Below are positions 10,302 to 20,743 of a DNA stretch of 64,000 bases, piece after piece. The number at the start of each line of letters is the position of its first letter. Position 1 is the first letter of the stretch. The position numbers were made by a program, and so were the translations under genes. The notes below the pieces were generated by a model that searched no databases, was not told the DNA's origin, and saw only the letters and a list, made by a program, of their open reading frames with translations. The stretch comes from Diplonema japonicum (lineage: Eukaryota; Euglenozoa; Diplonemea; Diplonemida; Diplonemidae): contig OZ025682.1 of assembly GCA_964019335.1 (NCBI GenBank), forward strand, positions 1-64,000, read 5' to 3'.

Positions 10302-10327
10302 GTGAATATAAAGTACTTTATATTCAC
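10302..10327. repeat. Perfect 26-bp palindrome
   Basis: A perfect self-complementary sequence of 26 bp centred between 10314 and 10315, with half-site GTGAATATAAAGT. Similar words (TGTGAAATATTATATTCAC) occur about 100 bp on. It may be a short inverted element or a chance AT-rich cruciform site. Confidence 0.85.
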
Positions 10328-10689
10328 TCATAAAGTAATTTTCATTTCTGCCCCTGTTTTCTTCCTAAAACAAGCCTGAAATCTGCAATGAAAATAAAGT
10401 GAAGCGTGAAATAATGTGAAATATTATATTCACTCCCACCCTTGAAAATCTGACTGGAGTTATATAAAAAAAAAAAAAAAACTAGTTTGGCACTCCATTT
10501 GTTTGTGCGCACGATCGGAATTTTACCTAATAAAATAGCTCATTACGCTGCCATCAACTAGTTTTTAGTCTCGACAATAATATTGTTAAAACAAAAAAAA
10601 AGGTAAGGAATTCCCTGTTCTGCCAAGTTCCGGTTCTGCCATTCTGCCAAGTTCCGACTTTCAGTTTGGCAGAAGGGAATGGAACGACC

Positions 10690-11275
10690 CACCCCTGCAC
10701 GAGCAGAATCTTGGTTACCCAGGGCACTCCGGCTGGGGTTGAGCTGAACACCACACACATTAAGGACACGACGCGGAATGCAGAAGAAGCTACAACTCGG
10801 CTGTGGTGTACCCCCTGTAATCAAGTAGTCTTGTGCAGGTCCTTTAACTCATATATCTCTCACCGCGGCCAGGTTGTAGCTTCTTCTGTGTTCCGCATCG
10901 ATCACCACAGCCGGGTTGTATTACATCCAAATACAACATTTCCGGACATATGTACATACCTGCAGCTGCAGTGCACCGGAGTAGATTGGTGCAAATGGCT
11001 TGATGGAGCTGTGCATGTCTGTGGTATGAAGAAGAAGCGACCGGTAGCGCCCAAGTGGGAGAAGCAGATGCTCTGGGGAACAGGCAGCAAACTACACGGG
11101 CTCAGAATCTTGGTTACCCAGGGCGCCCCAGCTGGGGTTGAGCTGCACACCGCACACATTGAAGACACGACGCGGAACGCAGAAGAAGCTACAGCTAGGT
11201 CGAGGTGCGCCCCCTGTAATCAAGTAAATGGTGCTTGTGCAGGGTGCCCCCACCGGCTTCCTTTAAATCATCGAG
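10690..11275 (+). repeat. Two further copies of the 9-kb dispersed repeat family
   Basis: Two copies (about 10700-10860 and 11044-11268) carry the words AATCTTGGTTACCCAGGGC, GAAGAAGCTACA and CCCCCTGTAATCAAGTA. They flank the inverted partner (10921-11037) of the 4707-4835 repeat. A plus-strand frame is open over 10666-11340 with the repeated peptide GVELHTAHIEDTTRNAEEAT. The other copies of the family are broken by stops, so I treat this as repeat and not as a gene. Confidence 0.7.
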
Positions 11276-11358
11276 TTTTATTTTTTGCACACTTTATTTC
11301 TTGTTCTTCATTGCTTCAGCATATCAAGTTCATACATTAAAGATAAAACAGAATTAAA

Positions 11359-12109
11359 ATGAAACACGGTCTGCTCAGGGCAACGCGATTCCTTCAGAAC
11401 TACCACATCCAACCGCCAACAACACGAACGATGGAAGCATACTACAGATACAAGTCACAGGATCCTGAAATTGTTCATTTTAAGGATACCGATGGAGAGC
11501 AGCACACAATGTCGTGGGAAGATTACAAAACATATCAAGCTGCACAGCTTGAAACGAAGAATGAAGAAGAATCCCTCTGGACTGTCTCCCTGAAGAATGT
11601 CACAGCTGAAGGCTCTCGACTAGCCTATGCTCAAAAAGTGTTTAAGAACACACCTCTCGACGAGGCGGAGGCAAATGCCAAATTCATGACAAATGTGCAA
11701 TATGGAGAAATAATATTAGCATTAATACAGAAGGCGAGAAAAGATGTTGTGAAGCGTGGGCTCAACCCAGCGCATGTATGTTATACACTCATTATTCCTT
11801 TTTTTAAACTACATTTTTTTAAGGTTCGCATGCTGGGGTACAGATTCCACCAACAGTCACAAGCAGACAAGCACATATTATTCAGAGGAAAGGGGTACCA
11901 TGGAGAGTACATTGTGAGGTATGTTTACTACTCAGGCTGACTCTCACAGAAAATTTACGGTGACGGGTTACTTCCGAGAAGACCCACGCACAGAAGACGT
12001 AAATCTCAAGAGAGATCGGTACTTCTCGTGGAAATATGGAAAGCGATCAGTTGGGGATGGTGCTGCGTCCGAGTTGGATGTGCCAGCTCTCGGTGTTGAT
12101 GGGCTGTAG
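11359..12109 (+). CDS. Putative organellar ribosomal protein uL22 (L22), 223 aa, three exons
   Basis: Exons are 11359-11775, 11824-11918 and 11950-12109. The introns are 48 nt (11776-11823) and 31 nt (11919-11949), both GTATG...AG. Splicing gives one frame ending at TAG 12107-12109. The middle of the protein (SLWTVSLKNV, LAYAQKVFKNTPLDEAEANA, then a helix ending QKARKDVVKRG) and the later basic hairpin ILFRGKGYHGEYIVRKFTV follow the order of mitochondrial/bacterial L22: a core, a helix with Asp-Glu-Ala, a Gly-Lys-Gly basic loop and a closing strand. L22 lies near the peptide exit tunnel of the large subunit. The first 50 residues include a basic start, so import into an organelle is likely. 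The family call is from pattern only. Confidence 0.55.
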
Positions 12110-12226
12110 ACTGGGGCATAGTTGCTGTGCATGGTCTTTTATAGTCATGTGGTCAGTGTGCAAGTAACGGTCTATGCATTTTTCTATTAACACACATAAG
12201 CGCTAACCATAACAGGAAGGAAGGGC

Positions 12227-13264
12227 ATGCATCCTGAAATAACTCTAAAAGATGCTATTGCAAAGATATCCTCTCTAAAAGCGGAGCTGAAGATGGTCCG
12301 TGAAGAGCAGCAGCTGAAGATCGACAAGTTGACAGATCAGCTATGCCTGTTGGAGGCGGAGGGCATAAAGGAGAAAAAAGAAATGCTCATAACAGTACGG
12401 GAACGTGAAGCATTGTTGAGAGAAATTGACTCTACACAGGAGATCAAGAAGAGAGTCATGGGCGAAGCTAGGGAAGAAGTGCAAGCCGAGTTGCGACGGA
12501 GCAGAATGGCACTCCGAGAGGAAACAAGGAAGTTCTTCCTTGTTAAGGAAGAAAACGACAAACTAAAGGCAGATATGGAGTTGTGGCGACGTATGCAAGA
12601 AACTCAAGCGGAGGAACTTGAGTTCTTCAAAAAGGCTGTAAGCTCACAAGCTGAGCTCCAAAAAAACTCTCCTGAACTGCAATGTGCCGGATTGTGGGCA
12701 GAGCTTCTTGCTTCAATTCGTGATAATTATGGCCCACAGATTATAGACAAGATTATTGTGAAGACTGTTAACACGTCGGAACTTGTCAGAAACCTCGATA
12801 TTGATGTGCACCATGTGCTCGCAACACGTTTGGAAGGCTATGAATTGAGCCAGGGCTTTGACTCGCCACCAGAACACAAACACAGCACAGAGCTCGGTAC
12901 CCTGAAGGCAAACAGCAAGACAATTTTAGAAAGAGCTATGCAACTTCAACAGAGTGCTCTTGATCTGTGTCGATCCCGGTCACGTGAGGACCACAGATGG
13001 GACATTTCAAGTCCTGACCTTCCTATGAAACCTGTCTCGCCAGAGAAAATAGATTTACGACAGTCTTTCGTGTGCCCACCCGCACTGTCTCCAGCTCCTA
13101 AGCAAGCTCTGGCACAACACACAACTGCATCACCATGGGCTAAGGGATGGGCCACCTACTGGCAATCATGGCGCGCAACACAGACACCAAAACGTTCTCA
13201 CTCAGCACCTAATAGAATCCGCACGAAGGACAGACGTGTTAAGAGGCCTCCTTGGCCCCTGTAG
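12227..13264 (+). CDS. Hypothetical coiled-coil protein, 345 aa, single exon
   Basis: I do not recognise the family. Residues about 8-145 are strongly heptad-like and charged (LKDAIAKISSLKAELKMV ... EEVQAELRRSRMALREETRK), a long coiled coil that suggests dimerisation or a structural role. Residues about 155-215 look globular, and the last 90 are Ser/Pro/Arg-rich and probably disordered, ending KRPPWPL. The ATG at 12227 follows CTAACCATAACAG by 11 bases, an acceptor-like context seen before several genes here. The gene lies 117 bp after the uL22-like gene and about 95 bp before the next start. No intron is needed to keep the frame open. Confidence 0.8.
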   Translation: MHPEITLKDAIAKISSLKAELKMVREEQQLKIDKLTDQLCLLEAEGIKEKKEMLITVREREALLREIDSTQEIKKRVMGEAREEVQAELRRSRMALREETRKFFLVKEENDKLKADMELWRRMQETQAEELEFFKKAVSSQAELQKNSPELQCAGLWAELLASIRDNYGPQIIDKIIVKTVNTSELVRNLDIDVHHVLATRLEGYELSQGFDSPPEHKHSTELGTLKANSKTILERAMQLQQSALDLCRSRSREDHRWDISSPDLPMKPVSPEKIDLRQSFVCPPALSPAPKQALAQHTTASPWAKGWATYWQSWRATQTPKRSHSAPNRIRTKDRRVKRPPWPL

Positions 13265-13359
13265 AGAGTGCTTCCTAGCTTTGCATAAATGTAATATTGT
13301 ATCTATAGATGGTTTTGAGCATATCCTCTTTATGCAAGTTGATAATTCATACAGGTAAT

Positions 13360-14315
13360 ATGTCGTGGTTGAACATCTTGTATATTGTGGGAGGATGTGT
13401 GATTGGTATTGTGGTGATCGGGTTTGCAGTAAAAATAGTTAAAGGGAAGAAAGATTTAAAGAAGCAAAGTGATGCGAAGAAGGAAGACAGGGAGATGCGC
13501 TTCGACCGGCATGTTGACATCGACGGGGCGACAACGGTAGATGAGTCGGGGACCGATAGCGACTCTGAGAAAATAAAGAAGGAGACAATACCTCAGCCAC
13601 CAGCAAGAGAAAAAAGAGGTGAACCCGATAACCCTGACCCTTTTGCAACAGCGGGAACAGGCGTTTGCGTTGTAACCGGTCCTCAGGGTGTTCTAGTTCG
13701 CACGGAGATATCACGCAGCAGTCCCCTTATTGCGAACATCCCGAAGGGGAAGACAATTTGCATATCGGAAATGCAGGATAACAGAGCCAGGATTCACTAC
13801 CCTGTGGAAGGCTGGATATCGAGCACAAACAGGAACGGTGTGTCGCTCGTAGAGACACACCCTGACCCGAGAAGCTTTTATACAGTGGCTGGAGAGGCGA
13901 AGGTGGTTGGTCCTGATGGGGCTTCTATCAGGTCAGGCGAGTCACTGGATAGTATCAAAAAAGGAAGGGTCCAAAGAGGCGAAGCCGTGACGATTGAGTA
14001 TAGGATAGGCAATAGGGTGTACATCAGAACACCAATTAAAGGTATACTCGTTTTTCAAATGTACTTCCGCTTCTAGGATGGACTTCGGTTGACTCTGGCA
14101 ACGGTATTCCAATTCTATCCTCTGCTTTGCTGGATGCCTATCGCAGCTCGAGGTTTGCGAGAAAGAGGAGCAGCAAGCGCAAGAGTTCTGCCAGTAATAG
14201 GTCCTCTATCTACGCCGAGCGCAAGATCAGCGACGTTCCACAAGATACGCCTCAAGGTGAAGTGCCACGACAGGGGTCGTCCGGCACCATGGCACTTTTA
14301 TCTGAGTATGTGTAA
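13360..14315 (+). CDS. Membrane-anchored protein with two SH3-like domains, 306 aa, two exons
   Basis: Exons are 13360-14041 and 14077-14315, with a 35-nt intron (GTATAC...CTAG). Residues 3-27 form one hydrophobic segment followed by basic residues, so an N-terminal anchor with the rest cytoplasmic is likely. After an acidic linker, two similar units follow at about 101-163 and 174-240. Each has a pattern of R-(T/S)-x(n)-I-x(2)-G and ends with Tyr/Thr-Pro-(V/I)-x-GW plus Asn-Gly (PVEGWISSTNRNG and PIKGWTSVDSGNG). This fits bacterial-type SH3-like (SH3b) folds. The second GW motif appears only after splicing, which supports the intron. The tail is Ser/Arg-rich. An upstream in-frame ATG at 13309 would add 17 residues; I prefer 13360 because the hydrophobic anchor follows at once. 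Function unknown. Confidence 0.75.
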
Positions 14316-14581
14316 TGAAGCCTGTTACCGTTTGTTCTAGGAGAACTCAGCGAACTGAGATACCCGACAGCAAAGCCATCCCCTTTGAGTGAACTGTCGC
14401 AAGGGATTTCCATTCCTGAACGTCTCTTATCATGTACCATTTCATACAATTAACTATTTTAACACCCCTCCCTTAATATGTTGTAGCAAAGAAGAGTAGA
14501 TTACACAATTCTATTCGCTTCAACTTACCTTGTAGTTCACTGTTATAGCGCACGTAATTTACCAACAGGCCGCAGATCAAA

Positions 14582-16585
14582 ATGAGGCGAGGATTGCTGC
14601 GGGTGAGAAAGGAAGGCACAAGGGGTATCAGAGAAGAAATCCCTTACGTTCCTGTGAGTGACCAATTTGAGTCACATAAATTAAAGGACGATAACTGGAC
14701 CTCATTGAAGGCTGTGTGGGCCCCGGAGCAGACAGCAATGGCAAAGGAGAAATTTGGCAAAATATTTGACGAATACTTCTGCAGACTGGAAGAAGCAACA
14801 CCCAGAGAGCGTTTAGAGTCGGAGCTTGCCATGCTAAAAGATCAGAAAAACAAGCGGATTCCTGACATTCGCAAAGTGGAGATCCTTTTGCAGACAGTCT
14901 TGCTCTTGGAATCTCGCAACAGGCAGTCTTCGATGGCTGACCGTGCAGTCCGCTCTGGCAGCGGGTGGCAGGTGACATCCTCAGACCTCGCAAGGCACTC
15001 CTTCGATGAGTATTACCCTTTCGTTGTGAAGGATCTCTCGCCCGAAGAAGTTAAAGAGGCACGTAAAGTGTGCACCTACCTTACTGAAATCGTAAAAGCG
15101 AATGATATTTCGCAAAGATGGAAGCTTTACGAGGCAACACTCCTTGTGAAAGCTGTGCTGTGCAGTTATCCGCACACCCATCCTGAATGGGACGACTTCA
15201 TCCGGCTCGTCAAAAGTACTAGTACCTCACGAGTCCACCCGAACGTGATGGAGATTGTCCTGAACACTTTAGAACGCAAGTGGCTGCATCTGCAAAATGA
15301 GCTGCGCAACAAAGCCCCTGCCGACTACACCAAGCGCTCTGCCTACCATGATGCCGTTAGCAAGGAGGTGACTGTGGTCAGAGAAAGCCTGTTTGGTGTT
15401 GTTGGATGGCTGCTTTCCATGCACAAATATGGTTACGAATTTGCAAGAAAAATGTACATCCCGGTTTTTTCCAAAATAATGGCGGTACTGCCGGAGCATG
15501 ACGCGCCCCTCCTGATTGCAACTTCGAAAGACCTAATCACGGAGCCCAGCCATCTGATAGCTGTTATCTTGCAATTGACACAGCGTGTTGAAGCAACAAA
15601 AGTACGTGGCAGATCAGTACAGCTCAAAGATGACGGGCTTCCTGTGAAGAGTATCGTGCGGAGCATAGGATTACTGTCTGACGCTGTGTTCACTCACAAG
15701 GGGTGGGGGGGAAATGCGGGCAGTGAAGCAATACACGGGCTGCTCTTACTGATGACAACAGAGTACGGTAGTTGGTCAGTGCAGGACAGAGAGCTTGCTT
15801 GTTTTCAAGCTATTCGCCTCATGTCTGTGTGGTTACGCGAGGGGCACATTGTGAGCATGGATTGGATGTTCTTGAAAAAGTTCATGAGTAACCTGCAGGC
15901 AGTTGTAGCAGAAATGAGACATAAACCATCACAAGAAAAGGTACATATCTTGAAGAGCTTCATCAAACAACTTCTCGATCTGCCTGACTTCCCTTTCCAC
16001 GATGCAAGCTCGTGGCGAGTTCTGCTGCACATCAGCGAATGGACACTATCAAGCGCTGAGCACAAAGACAACATAGATGTTTTCATCGTACACTGGGGTC
16101 TGGTCTCTGCTGAGAATGCCACAGGGCCCTGTGTGCTGGACGAGGGCGCACCCTGTAATTTGCTCTTAAGCAGAGTAACTGACCCGCAGCAAACGCGCAC
16201 GGTGTTAGGCTTAATCGGACAGAGTGGCTCCACCATCAGCAAAGGAGCTTATCTAAAACTGTTTCAAACCTACGTGTCCCTTGAGCAGTGGGACGAGGGT
16301 GTACATCTGTGGGACAGCATGAGTAATGCGCCAAAAAATACAAAAGCAGCACTAATCCTGCGTGCTGCTCAGTGCCTGTGCATGTCCTCTTATCTGTCAA
16401 GCAGTAAAAGTGAATTAGCTAGGGCTTCAGAGCTTCTCACAAACAGTCTTGAAAATTGGGCTCTCAACTCGAAGAGCTCGGACAAGCCACGAGCGCAGTT
16501 TAAGAGTGCAAGCCAGATCTTCAAAAAGACTCTTCCGAAAGACCTTTATATCAAGGTAGAAGCCGTTGTTGCGGGAATGCCTTAA
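14582..16585 (+). CDS. Hypothetical alpha-helical protein, 667 aa, single exon
   Basis: I do not recognise the family. The protein begins with a basic stretch (MRRGLLRVRKEGTRGIREE), then reads as an almost wholly helical, Leu/Ala-rich sequence with no membrane segment. Near residues 560-590 SKGAYLKLFQTYVSLEQWDEG and LWDSMSNAPKN resemble a PPR/TPR-like helix pair, so an alpha-solenoid is plausible. The basic N-terminus could serve organelle import, but this is weak. The ATG at 14582 follows ACCAACAG by 13 bases. Only 92 bp separate its stop from the next start. Confidence 0.75.
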   Translation: MRRGLLRVRKEGTRGIREEIPYVPVSDQFESHKLKDDNWTSLKAVWAPEQTAMAKEKFGKIFDEYFCRLEEATPRERLESELAMLKDQKNKRIPDIRKVEILLQTVLLLESRNRQSSMADRAVRSGSGWQVTSSDLARHSFDEYYPFVVKDLSPEEVKEARKVCTYLTEIVKANDISQRWKLYEATLLVKAVLCSYPHTHPEWDDFIRLVKSTSTSRVHPNVMEIVLNTLERKWLHLQNELRNKAPADYTKRSAYHDAVSKEVTVVRESLFGVVGWLLSMHKYGYEFARKMYIPVFSKIMAVLPEHDAPLLIATSKDLITEPSHLIAVILQLTQRVEATKVRGRSVQLKDDGLPVKSIVRSIGLLSDAVFTHKGWGGNAGSEAIHGLLLLMTTEYGSWSVQDRELACFQAIRLMSVWLREGHIVSMDWMFLKKFMSNLQAVVAEMRHKPSQEKVHILKSFIKQLLDLPDFPFHDASSWRVLLHISEWTLSSAEHKDNIDVFIVHWGLVSAENATGPCVLDEGAPCNLLLSRVTDPQQTRTVLGLIGQSGSTISKGAYLKLFQTYVSLEQWDEGVHLWDSMSNAPKNTKAALILRAAQCLCMSSYLSSSKSELARASELLTNSLENWALNSKSSDKPRAQFKSASQIFKKTLPKDLYIKVEAVVAGMP

Positions 16586-16677
16586 ATGCCTTAAAGTTTT
16601 ATATTTTTTTTCATTTTCTCCTCAATCTAACCCTCCAGGAGTTGGGTGGGCAAGGTTTAGGGCAGCCAGCACTTCTC

Positions 16678-18264
16678 ATGATGGAGGGGTGTCCAGGGCA
16701 GACCCCCAACCCAATGGTCGAAGTGCGCAGCATGGTTGCGAAGCTTGAAATTGAACTTGAAGAGTTGAAAGAGAGGGAGAAGATGTACGAAGAAGAGGCA
16801 GTTGACACGATGGAGGGCAGCGAGAGCATGGAGCGCGAGGTGGTTATATTCGAAGAGCTGCAACACAAGGCACCATTGTTAATGGGGCTTGAGGCGGGTG
16901 TGAGGGGACTGAACGTTTTGGAAGAAGCACTCTCATGGCAGAAGCTTGCGAGCAAGTTTCTTCAAATCGGTATCCCGAAGCGCCACACAGCACTGCCTGG
17001 CGCTGTTGTGCGAAGTTCCGCTACTGTTGACGCAAGGAAAACTCTGCGCCAGATGAAAGAAGGCTCAGTTGTGGTGGTCGAAGAAGTTGCGGGGAATTGG
17101 GCGAAGATATCAACACCAGTTAAGGGATGGGTATGGAGGACACACTTGAAGCCAATGGAAGTATGTTACACAGCACCATCCACCACCTTTTTTCAGGAGT
17201 CTGAAGTCACTTCCCCGGGTGATTCACCTCTGGTCACCCCAGCATCCATGCCTTCTGTCCCTGAGCTGACACCTGGTCACAGCAATGAGTCTTTCACTCG
17301 GGGTATCGACACTTTGGAGGTATGCCCCACCGGACACATGCAATTGAAACAGGGAAACCGTGCCCTCGACAGTGGCGTTGATCTTGAAGATGACGATTCG
17401 TTATTTGGATTGAGGCCCACCATACAGCACGGGAGCATCGGACACTCGCGACTTGCCTCCTATTCCGACATGGACTACCGATCAGTGGGAAGTGCTCATG
17501 ACACTCCTGGTACCACAGGCACGGAAGGTATTTGTCCTGTAGGGCTGGAAATCGGCGACTATGTGAAGATGAGAGACAACGCAGAACAGGCGTGGAAGTC
17601 GGGAAAAGTGCACAAGGTGTGTGCCAACAAGGTTTCTATACGAAGAGATGGGTACGCTGGAGTGAACCATTGGAGGATTGTGAGGCTTGTCAAAAAGGGC
17701 GGGCCTGGGGTGAAGGAGATACGGGTAGAGAGAGAATGCTCACAAGACACACTAGGACTGGACATGGATCACAAGACTTTGACGATAAACAGCGTGGACA
17801 AGGAAAGCCCCGCAAGCAGGGCGGGACTACGATCCGGGATGCGCATCAGACATGTTGCTGGGATGGCCGTTGCATCCATGATGGACATCAAGACACTGCT
17901 GAGGCAGGCGGGCACGAGCCTCACTATTTCGGTGGAGGTGCAGGAAGAGAGAACCCAAGATGTTGGGCAAACTGCTGTGGCTACTCCTCCCGTGACACCC
18001 ATCCCCGCCGACACCTTGGGCTCATCTCGCGGTGATGGGTACGGGTATACACCACCTGTTAACTTCCCTGGTCCCTGGTGTTACCCAGCAAACACATCTG
18101 CGCCCCTTGCTTTGTCTTACTCCTTCACACCTGCCCTCTTCTACTCGTGGATGGCCCTAAGCACACGCGAGAAAGCAAATATCCTTCTGTGCTTCAGGTA
18201 CTGCAGCGGCAAGAAAGTTCCACAGCAGCTTTTGGGTATTGTCACAGAGTACTATGTCAGGTAG
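16678..18264 (+). CDS. Multidomain protein: coiled coil, SH3-like, Tudor-like and PDZ domains
   Basis: The first ATG of the open frame is 16678. A 36-nt stretch (17161-17196) and a 33-nt stretch (17320-17352) have GTATG...CAG ends, lie between coding blocks, and are multiples of three without stops. I take both as introns (505 aa), but read-through would also stay open (528 aa). Domains in spliced numbering: coiled coil about 15-50; SH3-like about 105-160 (VRSSATVDARKTLRQ ... TPVKGWVWRTHLKP), like those of the gene two positions upstream; Tudor-like about 267-316 (GDYVKMRDN ... WKSGKVHKVCANKVSIRRDG); PDZ about 322-398 (SVDKESPASRAGLRSGMRI). It is probably a cytoplasmic scaffold. The last 90 residues look low-quality and may hide another intron near 18038-18090. 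Confidence 0.7.
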   Translation: MMEGCPGQTPNPMVEVRSMVAKLEIELEELKEREKMYEEEAVDTMEGSESMEREVVIFEELQHKAPLLMGLEAGVRGLNVLEEALSWQKLASKFLQIGIPKRHTALPGAVVRSSATVDARKTLRQMKEGSVVVVEEVAGNWAKISTPVKGWVWRTHLKPMEVCYTAPSTTFFQESEVTSPGDSPLVTPASMPSVPELTPGHSNESFTRGIDTLEVCPTGHMQLKQGNRALDSGVDLEDDDSLFGLRPTIQHGSIGHSRLASYSDMDYRSVGSAHDTPGTTGTEGICPVGLEIGDYVKMRDNAEQAWKSGKVHKVCANKVSIRRDGYAGVNHWRIVRLVKKGGPGVKEIRVERECSQDTLGLDMDHKTLTINSVDKESPASRAGLRSGMRIRHVAGMAVASMMDIKTLLRQAGTSLTISVEVQEERTQDVGQTAVATPPVTPIPADTLGSSRGDGYGYTPPVNFPGPWCYPANTSAPLALSYSFTPALFYSWMALSTREKANILLCFRYCSGKKVPQQLLGIVTEYYVR

Positions 18265-20743
18265 CTGTCGTGTATCAGTTCTGATGACTTGGACTGGTGC
18301 ACCAGCATCCTTTATAGCATTTATTTCCCACCCCAAGCCCTTCATACCCCCCTGCATTTTTTCCTTTCTTTCCTTTCAAACGCGTCCCTCAATAGCCTTT
18401 AGGGTCTTTCAAGAAGGCTTTATTTACTCGTTTTTTGTTTTTTGATTCTTTCTGTATCTGAAGCGTCTGGAGTGGAGCGGCGTTGGTCTGCAAGGCAACC
18501 ACGTATACGGGCAGTTTAAACCTTTTCTCCAACTTATTTTCTTGTGTTCCTGTTATGAGTTAAGGCTGATGTAGCGGCTGGTTGCTGTTCCTTCCCTCGC
18601 TATTTAATGGCTATGTTCTAAGGGTGTAACACCTCTTGGCAAGGAAGTTCGCTCTCTAAAGAGGCAGGTCCCTTGGGGTCCAGCATCCTTTTCCTTGCTT
18701 GACTGCACTTTCCACCCTTTCGCCCCTTTCGTTTTGTCGTGCGAATGTTGTGCCCTAACCTGTGGGACGGGTTCTTGTTAAATGTCACGCCCCCTTCCCC
18801 AACTTCTGTTCTTCTTCCTTTTGTTCTGTTTTTATTTAATTTGGGGAAAACTACCGGATTTGGACTTATTATGTACCGAAAGTCGAGATGCCGGTGGGTC
18901 GTTAAAAAAAGCAGGCGTGCCCGAATTGTGTCTTCTGTCAACTTCCGATATGCCTCTGTGTCCATGCAAGTTCCAGGGACGCATGACCTTTGCCCACTTT
19001 GCTACCTGCGAAGGGGCTGGGATGGGGTTATTTGGAACATGAAAACAAAAAACAGATACGCATAGGCGGCTGCTATGCAGATTTTAGTGGGCCATGCAGT
19101 AGACACAGTCAACACCTTGATTGAGATGTCCCGTCCTGGGGGAGAGGGGGAGGGTCAGGCCAAAACAAAGTGTAAAAAGTCCAAAGTTGAGTCCAGTCAA
19201 AATCCGAAAAAGGTACATAATTTATACGATACATAAAAATACGGAACACAATTAGTCCAAATCCGGTATTCTAGAGACCATTTTTTTCCCTGTCTGTAAA
19301 TTGGCGAAAATTTAAGAAAAAAAAAAAAAAAAAAAAAAAAAAAACATCACAAAATACTTTTCCCGTCTGGTTTCTATGAATTTCTTTTCCCCTGACCTAG
19401 AGCAGGGTTAAAAGCAAGATGGTGCTGATAAATGAAACAACAGAAAGGGGGAACTGGAAAGATGCTCTTGGTTATGTCAGTAACAGGCTTTGTCTAAAAG
19501 GAGTTTTCCAGGAGCCGACGCATAGAAAATGGCCGCTCGGGAAAAAGTGTTATATTTTTTATTTTTTTCTTCATAGAAAAAGATTTAACGGTGTTTAGAA
19601 ACGCGGGAAAAGCATTTAGTTCTGAAACCCAAACAAATGAAGGAATTTCCCCTTCCAAAAATCGGAAGGAATATTTAAAAAAGATTAATTTGTTCACTCT
19701 GCTGATCCCAGAGGTGTTTTCCTGACAGCATAGTACTGGTTATATTGACAGAGGACGAAAAGCTGGCATGGCTACTGGATACAGAAGAAAAAAATTAAGA
19801 AAGAAAGAAAAGAATAAGAGGCGGGTGCCTCTCCTTTGTTCACAATACTCCGTTCTTACTTCGCCCTTTTCCAGCACCCGATTTTTTAAACCCCCCCCCG
19901 AAAAACCATCCCCTCCTTGTGCTTATATTGCGCCTGAGTTGCAATCGAGAGGAGCGTGAGGAAGATTAAAAGAGTGACTAAGTTTCAACGTCTTTACCAA
20001 CATACAACAGTGCCTTGGCCATACGTTGTGGTTTGGGTGGTTGGCTTGTGGGACAGAGTATAAAGCCCCAACAAAGGAAGAATCGAGTCGGGTGGTCCTG
20101 CAACTGTGAAGTCCTGCCCGTGCCATTTGGTTAGGTGCTCCCCCCCCCCCCCCCCCTGTTTCTTCTTTGGAGGCCTAATGATAATACTGCACAACACGTA
20201 TCAGTGACAATGAAGAGGAAGAAGAGAAGGCAAAACGATAGTTCCACCTTCATTGATTGCACCCCCCCCCCCCCCCCCCCCCCCCCATTCTCCTCCAGAC
20301 CCATCCCCCTACGTTACTTTTCTTCCCCCTTTTTTACCTTTCCCTCCTTTTTAAAATCAGGTGAACAGTTGAATAGAAAAAAAGAAAGAAGAGATATGGC
20401 CAGTTCTCTGCTATTTGTCGCAACTAGTGCTGGTAGTACCCATTCACATTCCTCTTCCAATTTTGAACTTATTCTTGCTCGGAGGGTCTAGGTCCAACGC
20501 ACGTTTTTCGTTCTGGTCCTATTTCAGTCCTACACATTTTCCTGTGGTTGTGATGCCGCCCTATTTCGTTGCTAAATTTTGTAGTTGGTTTGCATTTTTT
20601 TGAGAAAGGTTTGTCATATAGCGGAGAACTGACCATTTTTTGAGAACAACCCCCCCCCCCCCCCCCCGACTCCGTTCTATACTTCTGTCGCTGCGTCACA
20701 CATTTGTAACAATCAAACAAAGGGGAAGGAAAAAAAAAATAAA
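18265..20743. other. 2.5-kb gene-free interval
   Basis: No supported gene on either strand. It holds a small TA-flanked inverted-repeat element (18852-19267), a run of about 28 A near 19317-19344, and three C runs of 16-25 bases (about 20140-20156, 20262-20286, 20650-20667), the last about 80 bp before the eL19 start. Short open frames here lack recognisable motifs. Confidence 0.6.
18852..19267. mobile_element. Candidate MITE with TA target duplication and 17-bp inverted ends
   Basis: The left end reads TA then CCGGATTTGGACTTATT (18854-18870). The right end reads AATTAGTCCAAATCCGG (19249-19265) then TA. The 17-bp ends are inverted copies with one mismatch and are bounded by TA dinucleotides, as expected for Tc1/mariner-type non-autonomous elements. 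The interior (about 380 bp) has no transposase. A related end word (CGGATTTGG) marks the insert in an intron at 28088-28183. Confidence 0.6.

Noticed and set aside
10666..11340. A 224-aa plus-strand open frame in the repeat zone
   Set aside because: It is made of two copies of a dispersed repeat plus an inverted fragment of another; equivalent copies nearby are interrupted by stops.
18739..19065. A 108-codon open frame in the long intergenic region
   Set aside because: It overlaps the candidate MITE, has low-complexity composition, and shows no motif.
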